64,000 bases of DNA from Nonomuraea zeae. GTDB lineage: Bacteria > Actinomycetota > Actinomycetes > Streptosporangiales > Streptosporangiaceae. Shown one piece after another: positions 35,079-42,974 of the stretch. The translations under genes and the position numbers were made by a program. The stretch lies in contig NZ_VCKX01000009.1 of assembly GCF_005889725.1 (NCBI RefSeq), positions 1 to 64,000 of the forward strand. The letters run 5' to 3'. The notes under the pieces are model-generated. The model was not told the origin of the DNA and did not search any database. It saw only the letters and a program-made list of their open reading frames with translations. Positions within the stretch are counted from its first letter, which is position 1. Each line of letters begins with the position of its first letter.

Positions 35079-36494
35079 TCAGGTGCGTGTCCCGGCCAGC
35101 CGCCGGAAGAGCGGCTCGGGCCGGGGCAGCCGCGACCCGCCCACCGCCGCCGCCACGCGCGCCGCCGCCGTCGGCAGGAAGGGCTCCAGGTGTACGGCCA
35201 GCGCCCGGCAGGCGTGCACCAGCGTGCCCAGCGACGCCTCCTGCCCCGCCCGGTCCTGCTGCCACGGCCGGGTCCTTTCGACGTACCTGTTCGCCTCCTC
35301 GACGAGCTCCCATACGGCCGCCGCGGCCCGCCGGAAATCGAAGTCCTCCAGCGCCGCGTGCACCGCCGGAGACACCTCCGCGAGCCGCTCCCCGGGGGCG
35401 TCGGGGACGTGGCCGTCCAGGAACCGGTGCACCATGGTGACGACCCGGTTGACCAGGTTCCCCAGCCCGTTGGCCAGGTCCTCGTCCGCCCGCCCGGCCA
35501 GCCGCGCCTCGGTGAAGTCGGCGTCACCCACGCGCGGCACGTCGCGCAGCAGCCACCACCGCACCGCGTCGACCCCGTAGGCGTCCACGAGCGTCACGGG
35601 GTCGGCTGAGTTCCCCGCCGACTTGCTGATCTTGCGGCCGTCCACGGTGAGGTAGTCGTGCACGTAGATCTCCGTGGGCAGCGGCTCGCCCGCCGACAGC
35701 AGCATCGCCGGCCAGTACACCGCGTGGAACCGGATCACGCCCTTGCCCACCAGGTGCACCTTGCGCCGCTCGGCGACCCACCAGCGGTCGTGGTCACCGC
35801 CTTCGAGCGCGGTGACGTAGTTGGCCAGCGCGTCCCACCACACGTAGATCACCTGCTCGGGATCTCCGGGCACCGGGATCCCCCATCCACGGGCGCGGGC
35901 GGCGGAGCGCGAGATGCTGATGTCGGCCAGCCCGGCCTCGATGAACGCCAGCACCTCGTTGCGCCGCGCGGCCGGCTCGATCCTGAGCCGGCCGTCGCGG
36001 ATGAGCTCCAGCAGGGCGTCCTGATAGCGGGAGAGCCGGAAGAACCAGTTCTCCTCCGACACCCGTTGCAGCGGCGCCTGGTGCCCGTCGGGACAGGGGT
36101 CCTCCGGGTAGAACTGCTCGCAGCCCACGCAGTAGAGCCCCTCGTAGTGCCGCTGGTACAGGTCGTGCGCGGTGGCCCGCCAGATCCGCTCGACCCCGGC
36201 CCGGTGCGCGGGGTGCGAGCTCGTCCGGATGAACGCGTCGAACGACAGGTCCAGCGGCTGCCTGAGCCCCTCGAACGCGGCCGCGTTCCGGTCCACCAGC
36301 TCGCGCACCGGCACGCCTTCCGCCTCGGCGGCCAGCACGTTCTTCAGCGAGTTGTCGTCGGTGCCGGTCTGGAACCGTACGGGCTCGCCGCGCCGGCGAT
36401 GGTGCCTGGCCAGGACGTCGGCCTGGACGAGCTCCAGCGCGTGGCCGAGGTGCGGCCGGGCGTTGACGTAGGGGATGGTCGTCGTGATGTACAT
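35079..36494 (-). CDS. metG: methionyl-tRNA synthetase
   Basis: A 471-aa class I synthetase charging tRNA-Met. HLGH in PYVNARPHLGHALE (residues 10-23) is the HIGH motif, KISKS in VDGRKISKSAGN the KMSKS motif. CVGCEQFYPEDPCPDGH (near residue 120) is the zinc knuckle, and IYVWWDALANYVTALEG a family block. It lacks the C-terminal tRNA-binding domain of longer forms. The ATG at 36494 has GGAGG 6 nt upstream; an upstream in-frame start at 36521 would overlap the regulatory hairpin. Its leader holds a Met-Met peptide and alternative hairpins. It could be the only MetRS or an auxiliary copy. Confidence 0.95.
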   Translation of the reverse strand: MYITTTIPYVNARPHLGHALELVQADVLARHHRRRGEPVRFQTGTDDNSLKNVLAAEAEGVPVRELVDRNAAAFEGLRQPLDLSFDAFIRTSSHPAHRAGVERIWRATAHDLYQRHYEGLYCVGCEQFYPEDPCPDGHQAPLQRVSEENWFFRLSRYQDALLELIRDGRLRIEPAARRNEVLAFIEAGLADISISRSAARARGWGIPVPGDPEQVIYVWWDALANYVTALEGGDHDRWWVAERRKVHLVGKGVIRFHAVYWPAMLLSAGEPLPTEIYVHDYLTVDGRKISKSAGNSADPVTLVDAYGVDAVRWWLLRDVPRVGDADFTEARLAGRADEDLANGLGNLVNRVVTMVHRFLDGHVPDAPGERLAEVSPAVHAALEDFDFRRAAAAVWELVEEANRYVERTRPWQQDRAGQEASLGTLVHACRALAVHLEPFLPTAAARVAAAVGGSRLPRPEPLFRRLAGTRT

Positions 36495-36507
36495 CGGATG
36501 CCTCCAA

Positions 36508-36549
36508 GGGGCCCCGGACACGACGAGAGGCCCCGGTTCGCAGGGCCTC
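36508..36549 (-). promoter_or_regulatory. candidate attenuator/RBS-switch hairpins upstream of metG
   Basis: In the minus-strand RNA, GAGGCCC (36549-36543) pairs with GGGCCUC (36533-36527). Instead, GGGGCC (36534-36529) can pair with GGCCCC (36513-36508). The two stems share 36529-36533 and exclude each other. The second ends against the ribosome-binding site of metG, so it could hide it. Which form is on or off is inference. Confidence 0.55.
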
Positions 36550-36573
36550 AGCAGGACGTCGCCGGTGAACCCC

Positions 36574-36606
36574 CTAGGGGGCCATCATCACCGTGTACGT
36601 CGTCAT
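36574..36606 (-). CDS. metG leader peptide MTTYTVMMAP
   Basis: A 10-codon ORF with two adjacent Met codons (7 and 8) ends 79 nt before metG. Its ATG at 36606 lies 7 nt after a TAGTAT -10 hexamer, the leaderless layout used widely in this window. Three of ten residues are Met in a genome where Met is scarce. Charged tRNA-Met supply would set ribosome position on the leader and so the fold of the downstream hairpins. An upstream ATG at 36615 would give a 13-aa form. The last codons and stop lie in a CCCCCUAGGGGG palindrome. Confidence 0.55.
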   Translation of the reverse strand: MTTYTVMMAP

Positions 36607-36613
36607 GCCGGCC

Positions 36614-36619
36614 ATACTA
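36614..36619 (-). promoter_or_regulatory. -10 element of the metG leader
   Basis: TAGTAT on the minus strand is followed after 7 nt by the leader ATG. No clear -35 is seen. Confidence 0.45.
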
Positions 36620-36687
36620 CCCCGGCAGCGGGCGACGCCGCCGGGTGAAACCGGCTGCGTCCGGTAGCCGGGCCGGTGACGTCTTCG

Positions 36688-37191
36688 TCACGTGAACCCG
36701 GCGAGCTTGTAGAGCACGAGCGAGCCCGCCACCGCCACGTTCAGGCTGGCGCCGGTGCCGATCATCGGGATCTCGACCACGGCGTCCAGCAGGTCGAGCG
36801 CCTCCCCCGGGATCCCGGTGGACTCGTGCCCCAGCACGATCACGGTCGGCTGCCCGGCCATGGGCAGGTCGGCCAGCCTGATCGCCTCCTCGGCCAGCTC
36901 GACGCCGAGCACCCGCTCCTGCCGCTCGGCCAGCCAGGCCATCGGCCGCACCCAGTGCACGCACGCGCCGTTGCGCAGGGTGTTCCCCCTGGCCAGCGCC
37001 TCGGGCACCCAGGGCAGCCGCGGCACGGCCATGCAGGCGCCGACGGCGTCGCACGTGCGCAGGAGGGTGCCGAGGTTGGCGCCGTGCATGGGCCAGAGCG
37101 GCGCGACGGTGAGGTGGCCCAGGCATCGGGGCGGGCGGCGGCGGCGCTGGGCGCGGAGATCTTTCCTGGTGCGCACCCTGATCCCGCTCAT
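36688..37191 (-). CDS. SpoU/TrmH-family RNA 2'-O-methyltransferase
   Basis: A 167-aa enzyme of the SPOUT class. Motif 1 is HGANLGTLLRTCDAVGA (near residue 36), motif 2 is VIVLGHESTGIPGE (near 115), and motif 3 is IPMIGTGASLNVAVAGSLVL (near 140), which form the deep trefoil knot that binds S-adenosylmethionine. The basic N terminus (RTRKDLRAQRRRRPPR) probably binds RNA. Size fits TrmL/TrmH-like tRNA methylases. It lies upstream of the metG leader on the same strand, 72 bp from the leader -10. Confidence 0.88.
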   Translation of the reverse strand: MSGIRVRTRKDLRAQRRRRPPRCLGHLTVAPLWPMHGANLGTLLRTCDAVGACMAVPRLPWVPEALARGNTLRNGACVHWVRPMAWLAERQERVLGVELAEEAIRLADLPMAGQPTVIVLGHESTGIPGEALDLLDAVVEIPMIGTGASLNVAVAGSLVLYKLAGFT

Positions 37192-37318
37192 GCGCGCGGG
37201 GCGGTGCTCCTGACGTGGCCGGTCAGGTCGTGGATGTGCATGCGGAGGGCGCTTTCAGCGGCACGCCCGAGCCATCGACGAGAGATCACCCCAGTTTACG
37301 CACCCCGAACCCCGCATG

Positions 37319-38638
37319 TCATGAGGCGCCGAGGCCACGGTGGCGCACCACCCAGAGCAGCAGCCCCACCGCGAAGACGGCCAGCCCGGCGAGCACCGAG
37401 CTCAGCGGCAGGGTGGCCGCCAGCAGCAGGCACAGCCCCAGCCCGAGGATCGGCACCGGCCTGGGCGGCGCGCCCTCGTCGCGGTCGAGGGTGAGCGCGG
37501 CGGCGTTGGCGATGGCGTAGTAGACGAGCACGCCGAACGAGGAGAAGCCGATCGCTCCCCGCAGATCGGCCACGAGCAGCAGCACGATCACCGCGCCGCC
37601 GACCGCGAGCTCGGCCCGCCGCGGCACCTGCCGCACCGGGTCCACGACCGCCAGCGCGGCGGGCAGGTCACGCTCGCGCGCCATGGCGAGCACCGTGCGG
37701 GAGACGCCGAGCAGCAACGCCAGCAGCGCGCCCAGCGCCGCCACCGCGGCGCCCGCGCCCACCGCCGGCACCAGCCACCCGGCCCCCGACTCCCTGACGA
37801 CGTCGGACAGGGGCGCCGGGGACATGGCCAGCGGCACGGGCCCGAGCACGTGCAGCGCGGTGGCCGCGACCAGCGTGTAGACGACCAGCGTGACGCCCAG
37901 GGCGATGCCGACGGCGCGCGGGATCGTGCGCGCCGGATCCCGGACCTCCTCGCCCAGCGTGGCGATCCGGGCGTATCCGGCGAACGCGAAGAACAGCAGC
38001 CCAGCTCCCTGCAGCACTCCCCACCCGTCGACGCCGTCCGCCGTGAACGGCGAGTGGAGGAACGGCTCCGGGGCGGGCGCGTAGGCGAACCAGCCGAACG
38101 TGATCTTCGACTCACCGGCCAGGCCCGCGACGACCACCGCCGACAGCACGACCAGCACGAAGGCCACGGCCACCCTGGCCACACCCGCCGACCGCCGGAC
38201 GCCGAACAGGTTGAGCGACGTGAGCGCGGCGACCGCGCCGATCGCCAGGGGTCGTTCGAGACCGGGCGCGGCGTACGCGCCGAAGGTGAGCGCCATCGCC
38301 GCGCACGAGGCGGTCTTGCCGACGGTGAAGCCCCAGCCGGCGAGGTAGCCCCACAGCGGGCCGAGCCGCCGCCTGCCGTAGACGTAGGTGCCGCCCGACT
38401 CGGGGTGGCGGGCGGCCAGGCGGGCCGAGGAGGTGGCGTTGCAGTAGGCGACGACGGCGGCGATGGCCAGGGCCAGGAGCAGCCACGACCCCGCGGCCCC
38501 GGCGGCCGGGGCGAAGGCCGCGAACACGCCCGCGCCGATCATCGCGCTCAGCCCCACGACGACCGCGTCGGTGGTGCCGAGCCGGCGTGCCAGCTCTTCG
38601 GGCAACCTTCCCGCCTCCCCTCCCGCTCGTGCAGGCAC
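37319..38638 (-). CDS. APC-family amino acid permease
   Basis: A 439-aa polytopic membrane protein with about 12 helices. VGLSAMIGAGVFAAFAPAA in helix 1 (near residue 28) is the unwound-helix substrate site of APC transporters. HPESGGTYVYGRRRLGP near 78 and FFAFAGYARIATLGEEVRDP near 217 are family signatures. It probably imports or exchanges an amino acid or polyamine; the substrate is unknown. It stands on the minus strand between the SpoU gene and the stress-protein gene, without clear operon partners. Confidence 0.9.
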   Translation of the reverse strand: MPARAGGEAGRLPEELARRLGTTDAVVVGLSAMIGAGVFAAFAPAAGAAGSWLLLALAIAAVVAYCNATSSARLAARHPESGGTYVYGRRRLGPLWGYLAGWGFTVGKTASCAAMALTFGAYAAPGLERPLAIGAVAALTSLNLFGVRRSAGVARVAVAFVLVVLSAVVVAGLAGESKITFGWFAYAPAPEPFLHSPFTADGVDGWGVLQGAGLLFFAFAGYARIATLGEEVRDPARTIPRAVGIALGVTLVVYTLVAATALHVLGPVPLAMSPAPLSDVVRESGAGWLVPAVGAGAAVAALGALLALLLGVSRTVLAMARERDLPAALAVVDPVRQVPRRAELAVGGAVIVLLLVADLRGAIGFSSFGVLVYYAIANAAALTLDRDEGAPPRPVPILGLGLCLLLAATLPLSSVLAGLAVFAVGLLLWVVRHRGLGAS

Positions 38639-38694
38639 CCACTCTGCCGGATCCCACCGACAGATCTATCCGGGGCCCGTCCTCAAGAGAGGCG

Positions 38695-38835
38695 AGGTGG
38701 ACGGCCGAGCTCAAGCGGACGGCATCAGGCGGACGGCGAGGCTCAGGCGGACGGCGAGGCTCAGGCGGACGGCGAGGCTCAGGCGGACGCCGGTGATCAG
38801 GTGGACGCCGGTGATCAGGTGGACGCCTCCGGGCC
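38695..38835. repeat. 18-bp tandem array containing the stress-protein stop codon
   Basis: Units: GGTGGACGCCGGTGATCA (38800-38817), GGCGGACGCCGGTGATCA (38782-38799), then three GGCGGACGGCGAGGCTCA (38728-38781) and two shorter, decayed units to 38695. The stop of the stress-protein gene (38815-38817) is the end of one unit, and a related partial unit lies inside the coding end. Because 18 is a multiple of three, TGA recurs in frame at each unit. Confidence 0.8.
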
Positions 38836-39273
38836 CGGGACCACCAGCACCGGCCGGTGCGCGTGGTGCAGCACCCGGTCCGACGTGCTGCCCAGCAGCA
38901 GGGACCGCACCCCGCCCAGCCCTCGCGTCCCCGTCACGATGAGCTTGGCGTCGATCTCGTCCGCCACGTCCACGATCGTCGACCACACGGCCACCGAGTC
39001 CACGTCGCACCGGGGCGTGGCGTCCAGCCCCGCCTCCCGCGCCAGGTTCGCGCCGTGCTGGGCCAGCTCGCTCATCGCCTGCCCGATCGCCTCGTCCTCC
39101 ACCCCGGACTGGTCGAGCGTCATCATCAGCCCGGCGGACGCCCTGGCCGAGGTCATCGCGAGGCGCTCCCACACCGTCAGCACCACGGCGTGCTCCCCGC
39201 GGAAGAGCTCACCGGCGAAGGCGATCGCGGTCTTGGCGTCGTCGGAACCGTCGTACGCAATCAGAATCGTCAT
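38815..39273 (-). CDS. universal stress protein (UspA family)
   Basis: A 152-aa UspA-fold protein. ILIAYDGSDDAKTAIAFA opens the fold and VTGTRGLGGVRSLLLGSTSD near residue 117 carries the ATP-binding G-2X-G-9X-G-S/T pattern. I start at the ATG at 39273 with GGGAG 9 nt upstream; the frame is open to 39321 but without a better site. Such proteins act in stress survival or dormancy. The gene end merges with an 18-bp tandem array. Confidence 0.92.
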   Translation of the reverse strand: MTILIAYDGSDDAKTAIAFAGELFRGEHAVVLTVWERLAMTSARASAGLMMTLDQSGVEDEAIGQAMSELAQHGANLAREAGLDATPRCDVDSVAVWSTIVDVADEIDAKLIVTGTRGLGGVRSLLLGSTSDRVLHHAHRPVLVVPGPEAST

Positions 39274-39324
39274 TTCAGCCACTCCCATTCGGACGTCAGG
39301 CCCTCCCTCTTTCCCGATCAATCC

Positions 39325-39347
39325 GTTTCACGCCTGTACCAGGGGTA
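39325..39347 (+). promoter_or_regulatory. SigB/SigF-like stress promoter
   Basis: GTTT at 39325-39328, a 14-nt spacer, and GGGTA at 39343-39347 match the actinomycete SigB/SigF pattern (GTTT-N14-16-GGGTA). The ATG follows 11 nt later, so the transcript would be leaderless or nearly so. Confidence 0.5.
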
Positions 39348-39357
39348 GCCGCCCGGT

Positions 39358-39723
39358 ATGACGGTTACGCGATTCCAGGATCTTCCCCTTGACGACCGCG
39401 ACCGGGAGTGGAACGCCGCCGAGGCCGACAAGCGGGTGCGAAAGTGGGCCGGCGCCGAGGACAAGCCCGACGCGAAGTACCGCGACGCCCACATCTGGTA
39501 CGACGCCGACAACGCCGACGAGTTCGGAGCGTACAAGCTGCCGATCGCCGACGTCGTGGACGGGAAGCTGAAGGCGGTGCCGCGGGCCGTGATCGCCGCG
39601 GCCGGGATCATGGACGGCGCCCGCGGCGGGATCGACATTCCCAAGAAGGACGTCGGGCCGGTCAAGCGGCACCTGGCGAAGTACTACGCCAAGATGGGCG
39701 AGGCCCCGCCCTGGGAGCGCTGA
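39358..39723 (+). CDS. DUF6582-like protein (phage-associated domain)
   Basis: A 121-aa soluble protein, rich in Asp/Lys/Ala. RDREWNAAEADKRVRKWAG opens it, YRDAHIWYDADNADEFGAYK follows, and KRHLAKYYAKMGEAPPWER ends it. I recall the same domain in phage genomes, beside or fused to capsid-maturation proteases, and as single genes in actinomycetes. No other phage gene is near, so this is a lone domesticated copy. Function is unknown. It has a SigB-like promoter and overlaps the DUF998 gene end by 40 bp. Confidence 0.75.
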   Translation: MTVTRFQDLPLDDRDREWNAAEADKRVRKWAGAEDKPDAKYRDAHIWYDADNADEFGAYKLPIADVVDGKLKAVPRAVIAAAGIMDGARGGIDIPKKDVGPVKRHLAKYYAKMGEAPPWER

Positions 39724-40316
39724 GCGGCCAGCGGCTTGAGCATCGACAGCCCGGCCAGCGCCAGCACGCCCAGCTCGGTGACGACCACGACCCGCTGGGT
39801 CAGCCCGGCCGGGATGTCGTCGTTGGTCAGCGGGATGCCGAACATCCGCACCACGTAGGGGACCACGACCAGCAGCAGCGCGCCGAGGGCCAGCGCGCTG
39901 AGGATCCGCACCGCCTTGGCGTACCGGATCCTGGCCTGGGCCAGCAGCAGCCCGGCCACGGGCATCATCAGGAAAGCCGCGAAGGCGGCGTACCGGTGGA
40001 TGCCGCCCGACAGGGAGAGCGGCACGCCGGGCCGGTCGGTGGGAAAGGCGCCGATCAGGAACATGCTCGTCCCCCACGCCAGCAGCAGCACCACGATCCA
40101 GCGGCTCATCCCGGCCCGGCGCAGCGCCTCGGCGATCAACGCGGAGCCGGCCGCGAACAGCGTCAGCGACGCGGGCAGCAGCCATCCGGCAGCCTGGAAG
40201 GCGTACTCGCTGATGACGCTGTGCATCGGGTCGAGGCCCGCTTCCGCGTGCAAGGTGAGCATGGCGCCGGTCCCGGTGCCGATCGCCGCAAATCCACTGA
40301 CAAGCAAACCCTTCAT
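39684..40316 (-). CDS. DUF998-like membrane protein
   Basis: A 210-aa polytopic membrane protein with about six helices. LDPMHSVISEYAFQAAGWLL (near residue 28) and IGAFPTDRPGVPLSLSGGIH near 87 are the DUF998 hallmark segments (the SEYA and FPTD motifs). Function is unknown. It is convergent with the DUF6582-like gene (40-bp overlap) and divergent from the MerR gene. Confidence 0.8.
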   Translation of the reverse strand: MKGLLVSGFAAIGTGTGAMLTLHAEAGLDPMHSVISEYAFQAAGWLLPASLTLFAAGSALIAEALRRAGMSRWIVVLLLAWGTSMFLIGAFPTDRPGVPLSLSGGIHRYAAFAAFLMMPVAGLLLAQARIRYAKAVRILSALALGALLLVVVPYVVRMFGIPLTNDDIPAGLTQRVVVVTELGVLALAGLSMLKPLAAQRSQGGASPILA

Positions 40317-40441
40317 GCCTTAAAGCTCGTGGAAAGCGGCTTTCCGGAGTATCGAGGATCGTCCCGAACAGGCCCTGAAGGATCCCCTAATACCTTGGTC
40401 GGGTCCACCCCTGAGCGCCGGTTCCGACCTGCGCGAATGTG

Positions 40442-40470
40442 ACCCTGAGTAGGGCCTGCCCCCTCAGGGT
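40442..40470. other. hairpin in the DUF998-merR gap
   Basis: ACCCTGAG at 40442-40449 pairs with CTCAGGGT at 40463-40470, with an inner AGGG/CCCC stem. It lies upstream of both divergent genes, so it is not an obvious terminator; it may be part of the 5' end of the DUF998 transcript or a protein site. Confidence 0.4.
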
Positions 40471-40492
40471 GGGTACGGGGGTCCACCCCGAT

Positions 40493-40523
40493 TTGACTTA
40501 GAGCGCACTCTAAGGGCGACTCT
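40493..40523 (+). promoter_or_regulatory. MerR-type promoter/operator
   Basis: TTGACT (-35, 40493-40498), a 19-bp spacer, and GACTCT (-10, 40518-40523). The palindrome CTTAGAGCGCACTCTAAG (40497-40514, 7-bp perfect arms) fills the spacer, as in promoters that MerR proteins untwist. The ATG at 40530 is 6 nt after the -10, so the transcript is probably leaderless. Confidence 0.75.
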
Positions 40524-40529
40524 GGAGAC

Positions 40530-40880
40530 ATGACGATCCAGGAGGCCGCGCAGCGGTCGGGGCTGAGCGCTCATACGCTGCGGTACTACGAGCGTATCGG
40601 GCTCATCCACTCGGTCGGCCGCGACGGAAACGGGCACCGCGACTATGTCGAAGGGGACCTCCAGTGGCTGGAGTTCCTGACCAGGCTGCGCACGACCGGG
40701 ATGCCGATCGCCGACATGTGCCGGTACGCGGAGCTGCGGCGCATGGGCGCCCACACCGCCGATGAGCGCCGGGTGATGCTGGAGCTGCACCGGGAGCGGG
40801 TCAGGTCCAGGATCGACGAGCTCACCCAGGATCTGAAGGTACTGGACTACAAGATCGACACTTACAAGGGGCAGGCATGA
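40530..40880 (+). CDS. MerR-family regulator
   Basis: A 116-aa MerR protein. The N-terminal winged helix starts [20 protein letters not shown] with YERIGLI next; then [20 protein letters not shown] and a coiled-coil dimer helix (residues of about 80-112). It has no cysteine-based metal site at the C terminus, so it probably senses an organic compound or redox state. It shares ATGA (40877-40880) with the aldo/keto reductase gene and likely controls both genes through the 19-bp-spacer promoter. Confidence 0.92.
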   Translation: MTIQEAAQRSGLSAHTLRYYERIGLIHSVGRDGNGHRDYVEGDLQWLEFLTRLRTTGMPIADMCRYAELRRMGAHTADERRVMLELHRERVRSRIDELTQDLKVLDYKIDTYKGQA

Positions 40881-41851
40881 ACACGCGCGCACTCGGAACC
40901 GGCGGCCCGCAGGTCTCCGCGCTCGGCCTCGGCTGCATGGGGATGTCGGAGTTCTACGGGCCGGGCGACGAGAAGGAGTCGATCGCGGTCATCCACCGCG
41001 CGCTCGACCTCGGCGTCAACTTCCTGGACACCGCCGACACCTACGGCAAGGGCGCTAACGAGGAGCTGGTCGGCCGGGCCATCAAGGACCGGCGCGACGA
41101 GGTGGTGCTGGCCACCAAGTTCGGCATCAAGCGGGAGGGCACGAGCAGGACGGTCGAGAACAGCCCCGAGTACATCAGGGCGGCCTGCGACGCGTCGCTG
41201 CGGCGCCTCGGCCTCGACCACATCGACCTTTACTACATGCACCGCCGCAACCGGGAAGTCCCGATCGAGGAGTCGGTCGGCGCCATGGCCGAGCTGGTCC
41301 AGCAGGGCAAGGTGCGTCATCTCGGCCTGTCGGAGGTGAGCGCCAAGACGCTGCGCGCGGCGTACGCCGTTCATCCGATCGCCGCCCTGCAGAGCGAATA
41401 CTCGCTGTTCACCAGGGGCATTGAGGCGGAGATCCTGCCCGCGGCCAGGGAGCTGGGCGTCGCGCTGGTGGCGTACTCGCCGATCAGCCGTGGCTTCCTG
41501 ACCGGCGCGCTGCCGCCCGCCGACCAGCTCCCCGACGACGACTTCCGCAAGTGGATGCCGCGCAACACCGGCGAGAACGCAGAGCACAACGCCAAGCTGG
41601 CGGACGAGGTACGCAAGATCGCCGAGGCGGCCAGCGTCACCGCGGCGCAGCTGTCACTCGCGTGGCTGCTCGCCCAGGGCGACGACATCGTGCCGATCCC
41701 CGGCACGAAGCGGCTGAAGTATCTGGAGGAGAACGCGGCCGCGGCCGGCATCACGCTGAGCGCCGAGCAGCTCGACGCCCTCGCGGCGGCCGTGCCCGCG
41801 GACGCGGTGCGCGGCACCCGCTACCCCAGCATGTCGGAGATCGAGAACTGA
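40877..41851 (+). CDS. aldo/keto reductase
   Basis: A 324-aa NADPH-dependent TIM-barrel reductase. The catalytic tetrad appears as Asp and Tyr in [16 protein letters not shown] (near residue 36), Lys in LATKFG, and His in [24 protein letters not shown] near the C terminus binds the NADP phosphate. It probably detoxifies an aldehyde or ketone. Translation is coupled to merR by a 4-bp overlap, the common arrangement of a MerR regulator with its reductase. Confidence 0.93.
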   Translation: MNTRALGTGGPQVSALGLGCMGMSEFYGPGDEKESIAVIHRALDLGVNFLDTADTYGKGANEELVGRAIKDRRDEVVLATKFGIKREGTSRTVENSPEYIRAACDASLRRLGLDHIDLYYMHRRNREVPIEESVGAMAELVQQGKVRHLGLSEVSAKTLRAAYAVHPIAALQSEYSLFTRGIEAEILPAARELGVALVAYSPISRGFLTGALPPADQLPDDDFRKWMPRNTGENAEHNAKLADEVRKIAEAASVTAAQLSLAWLLAQGDDIVPIPGTKRLKYLEENAAAAGITLSAEQLDALAAAVPADAVRGTRYPSMSEIEN

Positions 41852-41870
41852 TCGGGGGGCCGGCTCGGGC

Positions 41871-42791
41871 TCAGGGGGCGTCGAAGTAGACGCGGATCGC
41901 GGTCGCGCCGGCCCGGGTGTGGACGCGTACGAGATCGCTTAGCAGGTTGACGATCAGCAGCCCGCGCGAGCCCGCGACGCGCGGGTCCACCGGGCTGCGG
42001 CCCACCAGCGGATCAACGATGTGACCGGCGTCGCTGACCTCGCACACCAGCCGCCCCTCGGCGGCCCACACCCGGAACGTGCCCGAGCCGCCCCCGTGGT
42101 CGAGGCTGTTGGCGCCCAGCTCGGCCACCGTCAGCCGGATGTCGTCGATCCTGTCGTCGGCGAACCCCAGCTCGGCCGCCCGCCGCGCGGCCAGGTGCCG
42201 CACCGCCGACAGGTTGGTGTGGTCGAAGCGCAGCGAGACGGACTCGCCCGGCTCGCCCAGCGGCCGGTTGTGCCCGTCGACCACCATCTCGGGCGCGTAG
42301 CCGGAGCTGTGCCATTCGGTGGTGGCGTCCCTGAGCACGGGGTGGGTGCGCTCCGCCTCGGCGAGCACCTCGGTGTCCAGGCGCTCGGCGTCGTACGGGC
42401 ACAGGATCGTGACGTGCCGGCCCGCGAACGACAGGTTGATCAGCGCCTCGTGCTGGGCGCAGGCCGGATATTCCGTCGCGGTGCGCCCCGGCCAGATCGG
42501 CTCGCCGATGATCCGCACGTGCTCGCCGGGATGCCGGTCGGCGAAGTCGCGCAGCACGCCGGGAATGATCCGCCCCGGATTGCGGCCCGCCTGCGTCATG
42601 TCGAGCATCAGCACCGCGCCGGCCTCGGCGCCCAGCTCAGCCGCGATCAGGGCCAGATTGCCCGGCGGGACCGCGACCGCGACCGGCTCGTCCGCCGCCA
42701 GCCCCGCGCGGACGAAGGCTGTCGTGGCAGCAACGTATTCCCGCTCTCCCCGGTAGAAGAACGCCGGATGCACGAAAGGTTCTGCCAACAT
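41871..42791 (-). CDS. RsbA-like protein: MEDS sensor domain plus HATPase anti-sigma domain
   Basis: A 306-aa cytoplasmic protein. The first part (HPAFFYRGEREYVAATTAFV to about residue 165) matches the MEDS sensory domain, and the C-terminal part is an RsbW-like HATPase: DIRLTVAELGANSLDHGGG (N box) and SRGLLIVNLLSDLV. Proteins of this kind relay signals to anti-sigma antagonists of the STAS type. The nearest STAS gene is at 33520, not adjacent. I use the ATG at 42791 with GAGG upstream; a GTG 3 nt earlier is also possible. A single-gene unit. Confidence 0.88.
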   Translation of the reverse strand: MLAEPFVHPAFFYRGEREYVAATTAFVRAGLAADEPVAVAVPPGNLALIAAELGAEAGAVLMLDMTQAGRNPGRIIPGVLRDFADRHPGEHVRIIGEPIWPGRTATEYPACAQHEALINLSFAGRHVTILCPYDAERLDTEVLAEAERTHPVLRDATTEWHSSGYAPEMVVDGHNRPLGEPGESVSLRFDHTNLSAVRHLAARRAAELGFADDRIDDIRLTVAELGANSLDHGGGSGTFRVWAAEGRLVCEVSDAGHIVDPLVGRSPVDPRVAGSRGLLIVNLLSDLVRVHTRAGATAIRVYFDAP

Positions 42792-42974
42792 CACGCCTCA
42801 CGCTACCCAAGGATGAGGAGTTCATGGCAATCCGTTGGGTACCTAATACGTTGTGAAGAGAGTCCAGGTCATCCGCCGTCCCAGGCCCCGGCCCACGCCC
42901 TCGTCCCTCGACCTTCGCACGCCCTCCGGCCGTCCTCTCCCGTTCTGAGACCAGTCAGCCACTATGCTCAGGAC

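Noticed and set aside
36508..36621. T-box riboswitch upstream of metG
   Set aside because: I could not find a T-box bulge sequence or specifier stem; the leader peptide explains the Met codons better.
42021..42974. N-terminal extension of the DUF1707 protein
   Set aside because: It would run antisense through the RsbA-like gene; the DUF1707 domain starts at the ATG at 42975.
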